64,000 nucleotides of DNA. It comes from Chalciporus piperatus (Eukaryota; Basidiomycota; Agaricomycetes; Boletales; Boletaceae). A program made the translations under genes and the position numbers. Below, in pieces: positions 12,161-21,100 of the stretch; position 1 is the stretch's first letter; each line of letters opens with the position of its first letter. The notes under the pieces were generated by a model. That model made no database searches. It worked only from the letters and a program-made list of their open reading frames with translations, and had not been told where the DNA came from. The DNA lies in NCBI GenBank assembly GCA_038093975.1, contig JBBPTG010000082.1, positions 53,251 through 117,250 on the forward strand, read 5' to 3'.

Positions 12161-13832
12161 ACAGTACGTGCAGGGACAGGTAAGGGGGCGGGCCCGGTAG
12201 GCAGCGGTTTCGAGGATCAGGGCCCCGTGTGGTCCCTCTGAGTCACTGACGGAATCGGCCGAGGTCTGAGCTTTCCCCATCTGCTTTTTCGTAAATCTTT
12301 CCCCCCAGGGTGCCTGTTCTCTAGAATAACATTTATGTATCTGCTACCTGTCACTAGAAGGGTTCGTGAGCATTGAACATTGGACATCGAACATACGCTG
12401 TGATGTAGCAAATGGATTTATCGCTCCTCCCCCCCCTGCCACTTGTTTGTCGAGGTAGCATCTTTTCCGACTTCAAGATGATATAGACCTGTCCAAAGTC
12501 AAACTGAGATAGAGTTGACTGGGTTGTGTAGATCGGCGACGGAGGGAGGGAACGCAAAGAGTGTGCAAGTTAAGGAACCTGCACATGCACAACGCACCAA
12601 GTTTCTTTCCACACTTTACGACACCGCCTGTGCGATACATCGTCTTGCATTCTTTCAAACACATGCGTTCAGGTGCCCCATACGTAGGCTTGGCACTGAC
12701 AGGCTCATGTCAAATCGTCACGCCAACCATGGACTCCCCCCGTCTCCGCAATCTTGGGTCGGAGCAACGCCAACTCTAAAACACGAACTAGAGGTATGTG
12801 AGGCAGATATAGATAAACGGTTGCTTACACGCGGCGCAGGGAAAGAACGGGTCAATTCTCGCCGACGCCGTCAATCGATCGATCCGATGCCACAATTCCG
12901 TATTTCAAGCTTAAGGGCTAGAGAGTGAGTCGAGGATTGGGTGCGTGGTCCACGGTCAGGGGCTATTCCTGTTCCCGATCAATTCGAGATCCGAACCGAC
13001 AGTACTCACTGATAGTCACAAGTGACCCGATATCGAATGAACCTCGCGCGGCTCACGTTTCTGATCCTGATCCTGAATCTGAATCTTCGACTCCAAACCC
13101 GATGGTAGGGTGAAAACGTCGCCCGGCGGGATGTTTTATTAGTTGGTATCATTGATGGCGCGGCAGTGTAGGCGATATTGATTATATTCGACTTGCATGT
13201 GTACGGTGCTGATATCATGATGCGCGTTTCGTTGGCGCAAGTGTAATATGATGATGATGGTTAAGTGGAAAATGAAAGAGGGAGGAGGCATCGCCCTTTC
13301 GTTACGCAATGGCGATGGTGCTGTGATGCGGAAGTGGAAGCGGACTAGAGGCAATCAACAGAGATCTCATCAGCACGGGCGGGGAGGTTTTACGAGTGCC
13401 CGCTTGGTGCCCGCCAACTGGAATGGGTGAGGCGTCGGAGTTGGTTTCAGGTCATGCTGAGTGGTACATTGCAGTGTTACGATATGCATAGGATATCGCG
13501 TTGCAGAGGGGACGTAAGAATTGACCGTGATTGTTTCGCCGTGTCAAACGGGGAAGTTAGTCCGGGTTTCGAATTCGCGCTGTGCACCCCATATCACGAT
13601 GAGTAGGGCAGATAGCGAGCGCACCGGATGATACCAGTACACGAGAGAGAGAGATCGACGGATAGACGGATTATGGATACAGGATGGTGCGACTTGGAGG
13701 GAGTGCAGGATGGCCGATAACGGAGTCGGAGGGATGATGGCACCATGCACCGTGTCATTGATGGGTTTTAGTGAGTGATCGAGATAGAGTCGAACTTTGC
13801 GGTCTGCGCTTATTGACGTTGGTTTGCTATAT
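12161..13832. other. intergenic, no gene seen
   Basis: No convincing gene on either strand. Open frames are short, overlap on both strands and show no domain. This is the left flank of the retrotransposon insertion. Confidence 0.5.
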
Positions 13833-13833
13833 A

Positions 13834-13845
13834 GGTAGCGGGATG
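13834..13845. repeat. 5' target-site duplication of the LINE
   Basis: GGTAGCGGGATG, identical over 12 bp to 20013-20024, which follows the element's A tail. A preceding A at 13833 also matches but merges with the tail on the right side. Confidence 0.93.
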
Positions 13846-14046
13846 AAAAACGCTCCTTTACCGGCAACCACCATCACCAAGGGTGGGACCCCAGTCACCC
13901 CGGCAGCAAGACAGCGTACCCTACTCATCCTCAGTAGTAATAGCCATTAAACTACCTCTATACCTTACTTTTCCTGTCCGGAAGGCTCGCAACCCACACC
14001 TTCCTCAATAATTCCACGGGAGAACCCTAGACAATCGGCGGCGCCA
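13846..14046 (+). promoter_or_regulatory. LINE 5' leader, presumed internal promoter region
   Basis: About 200 nt between the 5' duplication and the ORF1 ATG. As LINEs carry their promoter inside the transcribed 5' end, this leader is expected to hold it; no specific box is recognised. Confidence 0.45.
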
Positions 14047-15777
14047 ATGTCCCAGGCACCCGCCACCTCCTCCCAATTCAAGGCTACGAACGTCACCAAC
14101 CCCCGTAACCCATCGAAGCGCGGAAAAGGAGAGTTTATCTTCACGGGCAAACCTTTTGAAGAGGTCGCAACATCCATTGGCAACACCGTGCACCTCAGGA
14201 ACCTGAGAAGCTTGAAAGACGCCCAAATCACGCTCGGACGACACGGACACCGCTCCCCGGAAGGTGGAGACACCCTTCGATCGGCCCTAGGAGCTCTCCT
14301 GGAGTTCTCTACTTCCGCCCCGACACTCACCGCACTCCACTCCGAACTGCTCTTCTCCCTCGTTTGCATCATAGAAAATGCCATTCAATCATCCGAGTCA
14401 AACCCCCTGACACCCTTCGACAACCAGCTCACCAGACTCGAAAACGTAGTTCAGGATCACGAGTCCAAAGCAGTCATGTTCACCAGCTTGGTTGATGAAC
14501 TGCGCACAGCAGTCGAGTCAGCCACCACCAACTTCGAAGAGGCCGTCAACCAAACCATTGCCACACTTCAGGAATCCTCCCCCGACCATCAACCACGAGC
14601 CGGAGGACAACCCAAATCGTACGCAAACGCGGTCACCTATGGAGCGCACATGGAACACGCTGAAGTCCTCGCAAGGAGCGAGGCGGCCACCAGACAAGTA
14701 GTCGTAACGAGCACCAACGACATGCTACACGAGATGTCGCCGAAGGAGCTCATCTCCAAAGCGAACTTGGCCATAGACCTAGCTAAGGAAAAGGGAGCCA
14801 CCACCCCGGATGGCATGCTCTTCGTAAGCGTCCAGGCACTGAAGAACGGATCGCTTCGCTTCGAAGTGGACTCCCCAGAAAGCGCTGACTGGCTCAAAGT
14901 CGAAACCAACAAGGCATACTTCCTCACGCATTTCGACGCTAACTCCGACTTCGTTAACAGATCCTACAAAACAATACTACAGTTCATTCCCGTCACCTTC
15001 GATCCTTCCCATGACCCATCTATTCGCAACATTGAAAAGTTATCCGGCATTTCTGAAGGTGGCATTCGCGCCGCCACCTGGATTAAACCCCCACAGTTCC
15101 GTTCCAAGGAACAGAAAGTCGCGCACGCCATGGTAAGCTTCACCAATCCGCAAGACGCTAACACTGCCATTAGAGGAGGTCTCTCCGTGGAGGGAAAAAG
15201 AGTCAACGCACGTAGACAACTGCCCGAACCATGGCGGTGCTACAAGTGCCACTCTCTGGACATGACCCACATGTCGCGTAAGTGCACCCTCGACCATGAC
15301 GCTTGCGGAACGTGCGGCGAGCATCATCGCACCTCAGACTGCGAGGTCACGTCTGACCCTGACCGCCACTTCTGTGTCAACTGCAACCACGGAGGACACA
15401 CAGCCTGGAGCCGCGACTGCCCTGCATTCCAGGCTGCTCGATCCAAGATGCATGCCAGAATGAAGGATGCGAAGTATATTTACTTCCCGATTCCCGAGGA
15501 CCCGTCCACATGGGAAATGGACTCCCCTCCGCCATCGCAGCCCTTGCCCCCCACCCTAGCCCCCAGCCGTCCAGACCCAGGTTGGAAAACTGTGGAGAAT
15601 GCGCGAATGAGGCGCGGCAACGCAGCGCAGACACATGTCCTTGGACGAACCCCACGTGAGGAAGGATGGGGCCCCCGTCAATCCACTCTTGACGACGCAT
15701 GGTACCCCCCCCGCTCATCCTACCAGCGGTACTCTCCCAGCGAACCGAATGTCCCACTCCCATCCCTATCCCAATGA
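14047..15777 (+). CDS. LINE ORF1 protein, Gag-like with three zinc knuckles
   Basis: A 576-residue nucleic-acid-binding protein that would coat the element's RNA. The C-terminal half has three cysteine-histidine knuckles in a row: CYKCHSLDMTHMSRKC (nt about 15238-15285), CGTCGEHHRTSDC (about 15310-15348) and CVNCNHGGHTAWSRDC (about 15373-15420). The central region resembles the RRM-like fold of I/Tad-type ORF1 proteins but this is inference. The N-terminal region has helical, Glu/Thr-rich sequence that could oligomerise. The C-terminus is Pro/Arg-rich. The ATG at 14047 is the first in frame after the leader. The stop TGA (15775-15777) overlaps the ORF2 start in the order ATGA. No internal stop or frameshift. 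Confidence 0.9.
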   Translation: MSQAPATSSQFKATNVTNPRNPSKRGKGEFIFTGKPFEEVATSIGNTVHLRNLRSLKDAQITLGRHGHRSPEGGDTLRSALGALLEFSTSAPTLTALHSELLFSLVCIIENAIQSSESNPLTPFDNQLTRLENVVQDHESKAVMFTSLVDELRTAVESATTNFEEAVNQTIATLQESSPDHQPRAGGQPKSYANAVTYGAHMEHAEVLARSEAATRQVVVTSTNDMLHEMSPKELISKANLAIDLAKEKGATTPDGMLFVSVQALKNGSLRFEVDSPESADWLKVETNKAYFLTHFDANSDFVNRSYKTILQFIPVTFDPSHDPSIRNIEKLSGISEGGIRAATWIKPPQFRSKEQKVAHAMVSFTNPQDANTAIRGGLSVEGKRVNARRQLPEPWRCYKCHSLDMTHMSRKCTLDHDACGTCGEHHRTSDCEVTSDPDRHFCVNCNHGGHTAWSRDCPAFQAARSKMHARMKDAKYIYFPIPEDPSTWEMDSPPPSQPLPPTLAPSRPDPGWKTVENARMRRGNAAQTHVLGRTPREEGWGPRQSTLDDAWYPPRSSYQRYSPSEPNVPLPSLSQ

Positions 15778-18700
15778 ATAGAGACAACCATCAGAACACC
15801 AATCTCTCTCGACTTAGAATTTGGCAACAAAACCTTAACAAAGCCCGCAACGCCCAACAACACATGCTCAGCGACCTCGACCCAAATCTCTACGACATAG
15901 CAGCCATACAGGAACCCTACATTAACTTCGTCAACCTCACTACCTCTAATTCCCGATGGAACGTAATCTACCCCTCCTGCCACAACGCCGACCGTGCAAA
16001 AAGAACGCGCTCAACCATTTTAATCAACAGAAAGCTATCGAAGGACCACTGGCGCGCCATACCCATAAAACACCCAGACATCACCGCCATCGAGCTCAGT
16101 GGTCCCTTCGGCAAAGTTCGCATCTACAACATATACAACGACGGAGAAAACGACGACACCCTCCACTTCCTGGACCAACACCTAACGGAAGAAGGCGAAC
16201 GCCGCCGAAACGACAACACAGCGGGACTCATTCTACTCGGCGACTTCAACAGGCACCACCCGATGTGGGATGAACCCCGCAACTCTCATCTGTTCACCGC
16301 TGCAAACCTCAGAGCAGCGGAGCCTCTAATCGATATTCTCGCATCATTCTCGCTCAAACAAGTTCTCCCCGAAGGTATACCCACGCTCCAGGCCTCCAAC
16401 TCAAAAAACTACACCAGACCAGACAACGTATTTTGCTCTACCCATCTCGCAGACTTATTCATCCGTTGCGACGTCGACCCAGAGCTCCGCCCCACTGATA
16501 CCGACCACCTCCCCATCATCAGCGAGATCAACCTGTCCCCAGAACTCACCAATCCCCCCGACAGAAGGAACTACCGCGCAACAGACTGGAGCGAATTCAA
16601 GGACAAGCTCGAAACCCGCCTGGGGCTACTCCCAATCCCCACTGAAATCACCGAGATAGACTCAATGAAGGCGAGACTCGGAGGTTTGGTCGACGCTATA
16701 CAGGAAACGGTAGAGGAGGTGGTCCCCATCACCAAACTAAGTCCCTTCACAAAGCGGTGGTGGACCTCGGAGCTCAACGAGGAAAAGACGGCAATGAAGA
16801 AACTCGCTCGCCAATCCTTCGACAAACGCCAACAAAGAAACCACCCAATACACGCGCGATACCAGGGCGCACGCTCCCTATTCTCTCAACACATTCAGGC
16901 AGCGAAGGAGTCTCATTGGGTCGAGTATCTAGAGGAGATCGACAACAGCAATATCTGGGACGTCCACAAATACTTAGTCAACGAGCCATCAGACCACTTC
17001 ATCCCCCGCATTCCCAACCTCCGCCCCGACCCACAAACAGCGCCCCCAGACGACCAGTCCAACGAAGCCAAGAGCAAGATTCTATACAACACCTTCTTTC
17101 AACCTGAACCCGACTCTGTCCCATCATACGAAACGGCTGAGTACCCGCCTCCGGCCCACCCCTTCCACAACATAACCGACGACCAGATCATGCGTGCGAT
17201 CAAAAAGCTCTCTCCCTACAAAGCCCCAGGACCCAACGGGATAAGCAACTGCATCTTCACCAATTGCGCTGACCTTCTCGTCGCCCATCTAGGGCCCATA
17301 TTCAGATCTACCTTCACCCTCCAGTACTACCCCGAGGAGTGGAAGATATCCTCCACGGTGGTGATCCGTAAGCCGGGCCGGCCCGATTACTCGGCGGCCA
17401 AGGCGTATCGCCCCATTGCGCTACTGGACACGATGGCGAAAGTGCTGTCATCGTGCGTCGCTGATGACCTGATCTTCTTGGCCGAGAAGTATTCGCTCCT
17501 CCCCCCCACTCATTACGGGGGAAGACCAGGTCGCTCGACCACAGACTCCCTTCTCGCCCTCACAAAATTCTGTTATGACTCTTGGGCCCACAGCGCTGAT
17601 AAATATGTCTCAGTTCTCCTTCTAGACATCAAGGCAGCATTCCCAAGCGTAGTAGTCCCGGTCCTGCTCCATGAGCTCCGCAAGAAAGGAATCCCGGAGG
17701 AGTATGTATCATGGTATGAAAGACGGCTTCAGAACCGCAAAACCGTTCTCGTCTTCGACGATTTCATCTCCTCCCCCTTTCATATTCCTATGGGCCTAGA
17801 CCAGGGCTGTCCACTCTCACCGATCGCATTTCTTTTCTATAACGCAGGTCTAATTGGCGCTGCCGAAGGAGCTCGGGATCGAATGATTCTGGGCTTCATC
17901 GACGACACCGCGCTCGCAGCAAGGGGAGGATCGTTCGAGGAGGCAAATGAGAAGCTGAGGGACATGATGGAAAGCGAGGAGGGAGCTTTAAAGTGGAGCG
18001 AAGAACATTTTTGCCAATTCGAATTAGACAAAACCGCACTCATCGAGGTCTCACGACGACGCGAATCGGGCCCCAATGAGGGAACGTCAATCCCGATCGC
18101 TCGTCCGCCCATTACCATCCGAGGCCATCGAATCCAACCCTCAGCATCGCACAAATTCCTAGGCGTCATCATCGACCAGGAGCTCAGATTCAAAGAACAC
18201 ACCGCCTACGCCATAGCAAGAGGAACAAAGTATGTACTAGCATGTGGAAGAATGATGAAAACAACGAAGGGAGTACAAGGAAAAATGATGAAGAAGCTAT
18301 ACGAGGGCGTCACCGTCCCGAAGATGCTGTACGCAGCGGAGGTGTGGGCGCCGGCGTTGGCCAAGAAAGGACGAGGACAGAAAGGCGGGGGATGGGGACC
18401 AAGGGGAGTTGCGAAGAAGATGGAAACGGTTCAGCGCACGGCGGCCATCTTGATCACGGGAGGTATGCGATCCACGGCCACCGACCTTTTAAACGCACAC
18501 AGCGATCTCCTCCCCATTCATCTACTCATCCGCAAACACTGCGTCCGCTCCACCCTTCGCCTCGCAACTCTCACAGATACAAACCCGGTCGCCAAAGCTC
18601 TCCGACAAGCGCACAGAAGCAGAAAGCGTCACCAATCCCCCTTACACCTACTAGCGGGCGAGTTTCGAGTTAACCCACGATCGGTCGAGAAGATCCAACC

Positions 18701-19772
18701 AGTTAGACACGACACAAAGTGGAAACCGCCGGTCGAGGTAGACATCGCGGACAGCAAGGAGATAGCCATAGCGCAGGACGTAGTTGCAGAGGTGGAAGAG
18801 GAGATTTGCCTGTACTCGGATGGATCAGGTATGGAAGGAGGAATTGGAGGGGCGGCGGTCTTGAGACGAGGAGGGAGAAAGGAGAAAGAGCTTCGGTTTT
18901 ACTTGGGAATGGACAAGGAGCATACGGTCTACGAAGGGGAATTGGTAGGGATGATACTCGCGGTCGAGTTACTGCGCCAGGAACGGTCAGTCCGCTCGGT
19001 CTCGCTCGCGATCGACAACCAGGCGGCCATAAAGGCAACATCCTCATTTCAGTCAGGCCCGGGGCATTACCTCACTGATATCCTTCACAAAAGCCTTCGC
19101 TCGACCCTCAACCGCCTCAACCTTGAGAATCTAAAGCTCAGATGGTCGCCAGGGCACACCGGGATTCCGGGCAACGAGGAGGCAGACGAAAGCGCAAAAC
19201 AGGCTGCTCAGGGGAACACAAGCGAGCCCAGATCTTTACCCAAGTCTCTACGGGGCCAGAAAGGGAGACCACGCATCCTGCCGCTCAGCAAATCCGCTCT
19301 CAAACAAAAGTACGCCGCAGAGCTGAAACAGCTCAACTCGCATGTCTTCGAAACATCGCCCCGCGCCCGCACGGCCCGTCGCATTGACCCATCACTACCA
19401 TCCAAAAAATTCCTAAAACTGATCAGCGACCTCCCAAAACGACATGCTTCCATCATCTTTCAACTACGAACTGGCCATGCCCCGCTGAATAAGCACCTCC
19501 ATCGTATCACGAAAGCAGACTCCCCCAAATGCCCCAGATGCCGACGCAAAGACGAGACGGTCCTCCACTTCTTCCTCGAATGCACCGCGTACACAGCCCC
19601 CAGAAACGCCCTGCGGCGAGAGATCTCTCGAAAAGCCAGCAACATTAGCAGTCTATTAAGCGACAGCAGCTGCCTCGCGGCCACGCTACGATACATCCAA
19701 GCTACACAACGCTTTGCGCTCACGCACGGAAACCTCACACCCCCTCGATCGATCGAACCCGAAGACCACTGA
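15774..19772 (+). CDS. LINE ORF2 polyprotein: AP endonuclease, reverse transcriptase, RNase H
   Basis: 1332 residues from the ATG at 15774, which overlaps the ORF1 stop. The AP-like endonuclease comes first: WQQNLNKA, AIQEPYI (catalytic Glu), GDFNRHHPMWDE and TDHLPI. The reverse transcriptase follows with GPNGIS, YRPIALLDT, LLDIKAAFPSV, GLDQGCPLSPIAF and GFIDDTALAARG; its catalytic box is FIDD rather than the common YADD or FVDD. RNase H follows with all four acidic positions: YSDGSG, YEGELVG, AIDNQAAIKA and GHTGIPGNEEADESA. The C-terminus has a CPRC-to-HFFLEC finger (about 19531-19580). The frame is open 25 codons further upstream within ORF1, but the ATGA junction and start of homology favour 15774. 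Intact throughout, so likely enzymatically competent. Confidence 0.95.
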   Translation: MNRDNHQNTNLSRLRIWQQNLNKARNAQQHMLSDLDPNLYDIAAIQEPYINFVNLTTSNSRWNVIYPSCHNADRAKRTRSTILINRKLSKDHWRAIPIKHPDITAIELSGPFGKVRIYNIYNDGENDDTLHFLDQHLTEEGERRRNDNTAGLILLGDFNRHHPMWDEPRNSHLFTAANLRAAEPLIDILASFSLKQVLPEGIPTLQASNSKNYTRPDNVFCSTHLADLFIRCDVDPELRPTDTDHLPIISEINLSPELTNPPDRRNYRATDWSEFKDKLETRLGLLPIPTEITEIDSMKARLGGLVDAIQETVEEVVPITKLSPFTKRWWTSELNEEKTAMKKLARQSFDKRQQRNHPIHARYQGARSLFSQHIQAAKESHWVEYLEEIDNSNIWDVHKYLVNEPSDHFIPRIPNLRPDPQTAPPDDQSNEAKSKILYNTFFQPEPDSVPSYETAEYPPPAHPFHNITDDQIMRAIKKLSPYKAPGPNGISNCIFTNCADLLVAHLGPIFRSTFTLQYYPEEWKISSTVVIRKPGRPDYSAAKAYRPIALLDTMAKVLSSCVADDLIFLAEKYSLLPPTHYGGRPGRSTTDSLLALTKFCYDSWAHSADKYVSVLLLDIKAAFPSVVVPVLLHELRKKGIPEEYVSWYERRLQNRKTVLVFDDFISSPFHIPMGLDQGCPLSPIAFLFYNAGLIGAAEGARDRMILGFIDDTALAARGGSFEEANEKLRDMMESEEGALKWSEEHFCQFELDKTALIEVSRRRESGPNEGTSIPIARPPITIRGHRIQPSASHKFLGVIIDQELRFKEHTAYAIARGTKYVLACGRMMKTTKGVQGKMMKKLYEGVTVPKMLYAAEVWAPALAKKGRGQKGGGWGPRGVAKKMETVQRTAAILITGGMRSTATDLLNAHSDLLPIHLLIRKHCVRSTLRLATLTDTNPVAKALRQAHRSRKRHQSPLHLLAGEFRVNPRSVEKIQPVRHDTKWKPPVEVDIADSKEIAIAQDVVAEVEEEICLYSDGSGMEGGIGGAAVLRRGGRKEKELRFYLGMDKEHTVYEGELVGMILAVELLRQERSVRSVSLAIDNQAAIKATSSFQSGPGHYLTDILHKSLRSTLNRLNLENLKLRWSPGHTGIPGNEEADESAKQAAQGNTSEPRSLPKSLRGQKGRPRILPLSKSALKQKYAAELKQLNSHVFETSPRARTARRIDPSLPSKKFLKLISDLPKRHASIIFQLRTGHAPLNKHLHRITKADSPKCPRCRRKDETVLHFFLECTAYTAPRNALRREISRKASNISSLLSDSSCLAATLRYIQATQRFALTHGNLTPPRSIEPEDH

Positions 19773-20012
19773 AAAAGCCTACCCGTCTCGACCTACATCT
19801 CCCCTGCACTCCCGCGGTACTTACTTTCTCCTTGCTCCCTTAGCCACACATTTCTAGTCTCTTGAGACACCGCCCGCAGGGCGCATGACATAGTACACTA
19901 CTTAAAAACACACGGACACGTAAAGTACACCCTCGCATGTAATGTCTACCAAGGGGCTAAGCCCCATAGGACAATAAACACGGTTTCAAAAAAAAAAAAA
20001 AAAAAAAAAAAA
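19773..20012 (+). other. LINE 3' UTR with hairpins, AATAAA and A tail
   Basis: Contains two perfect small hairpins, CGCCC-GCA-GGGCG at 19871-19883 and GGGGC-TAA-GCCCC at 19953-19965, then AATAAA at 19973-19978 and 25 A residues (19988-20012). In LINEs the 3' end is recognised by the reverse transcriptase; these hairpins are candidates for that signal. Confidence 0.7.
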
Positions 20013-20024
20013 GGTAGCGGGATG
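20013..20024. repeat. 3' target-site duplication of the LINE
   Basis: GGTAGCGGGATG directly after the A tail, identical to 13834-13845. Confidence 0.93.
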
Positions 20025-21100
20025 TGAAAGACGGAGGGGCGGACCGGGCGCGATGATGTCTCGCTCGGAAATGGTAGTTGCATGACAGAATATGTTGCGT
20101 ATGTTAGAGGTGGGTCCCCTCTCATGATCAGGACATCAGAGGGGGGTTCCTGATTTGTGACAGCTACAGGTGAGCTTCTCGGAGAAACGCTTAAGGTTAG
20201 CGTTGGTCGCAGTGCAGTACTCGCTGCAGAGCGGGACAATTAAATAGCGAGTGTCAATGCGTTTTAGGGACGGATGGACACGTGGAGATGGTGCTGCAGC
20301 GTTGCAGGGACTCAAGGGTGGCGTCATAGGGCGAATTCGGAGGTTTACTAAATGTCAGATGCGCGGAGCAGAGAAGTAATTGTAAAAGAAGCGGGTAACA
20401 CTCCATTGAATGGGCGATTCATTGCCAAGTCCGTCCGTGGTGGGCACGAAAGGAAAGTGTTTGGGTGAAGTGATAGACACTCGACGAAGGGATCTGGCAC
20501 GTTTTTGATGGAGTGGGGTAGGACACGCGGCAGGGTAGATAATAGGGAGGGTGGTGGTTGGGTTATGTATAGCGGGTGGCGTTCAATGGACTGCATTGGA
20601 TCAGCGCGCCATCGTTAGAGAGGGTTTCGAGCTTTTGCATGATGGAGGGGCACAGTAATAGCTGCGGACTGGTATGAATGGATATTGGTAGGAGAGGGAG
20701 CGTCGGTGGACTATTGAATTCGTGACGAGCTGGAATGACGGGAATGGAGAGATGCGTGTCTGGTGAGCCCCGAGGGCTGTGCGAGGGAGGGAAGGGGTGA
20801 GGTGTGTCACTCACTGTGTGTCTGGTTACGTATGGGCGGATACTCTTCGCTAATCTACCAATTGACAAGCATACTGGAAATCGCTGTGGACTACCAAGCT
20901 GTAAGGGCACTTTGAAAGGCATGGAGGTGCGATGCCGAGCGATGTGCCGAAGACCCGATAAGGAAGGTGATGTCGATGGAAGGAGACGAGAAGCACGCAG
21001 CCCGAGGCAGTGCAACTAGTAAAACCACTCGTTTCGCCTCATACAAGAGCAGGTCGACACACGATCTGTCCGCCGTCCCATCCCCTCAATCGAACAAGAG
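20025..21100. promoter_or_regulatory. upstream region of the HSF-type gene
   Basis: About 1.1 kb between the LINE and the HSF-type ATG with no supported gene. It should carry that gene's promoter and 5' leader. No canonical nGAAnnTTCn array was seen. A palindrome TTCTCGGAGAA lies near 20175-20185 but has the wrong spacing for a heat-shock element. Confidence 0.45.

Larger units (their letters stand above)
13846..20012 (+). mobile_element. full-length non-LTR retrotransposon (EN-RT-RNase H LINE)
   Basis: A 6.17-kb LINE in the sense direction. It has a 5' leader of about 200 nt, ORF1 (14047-15777), ORF2 (15774-19772), a 3' UTR of about 215 nt with two hairpins and AATAAA, and a tail of 25 A residues (19988-20012). 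It is flanked by perfect 12-bp target-site duplications. Both ORFs are uninterrupted and all catalytic motifs are present, so the insertion is young and could be active. Domain order (AP endonuclease, reverse transcriptase, RNase H, terminal CCHC-like finger) fits the I/R1/Tad group of LINEs; the exact clade needs a tree. Only this one copy lies in the window. Its insertion separates about 1.1 kb of sequence upstream of the HSF-type gene from DNA further left. Confidence 0.95.

Noticed and set aside
12515..12928. Plus-strand open frame of 137 codons
   Set aside because: No family resemblance, overlapping frames on the other strand, Arg-rich random-like composition.
15699..15773. Upstream extension of LINE ORF2
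   Set aside because: Open but inside ORF1; similarity to endonuclease starts after the ATG at 15774.
18242..18673. Alternative frames inside the LINE
   Set aside because: Out-of-frame shadows of ORF2.
20175..20185. TTCTCGGAGAA palindrome upstream of the HSF-type gene
   Set aside because: Looks like a heat-shock element at first sight, but the spacing between TTC and GAA is five, not two.
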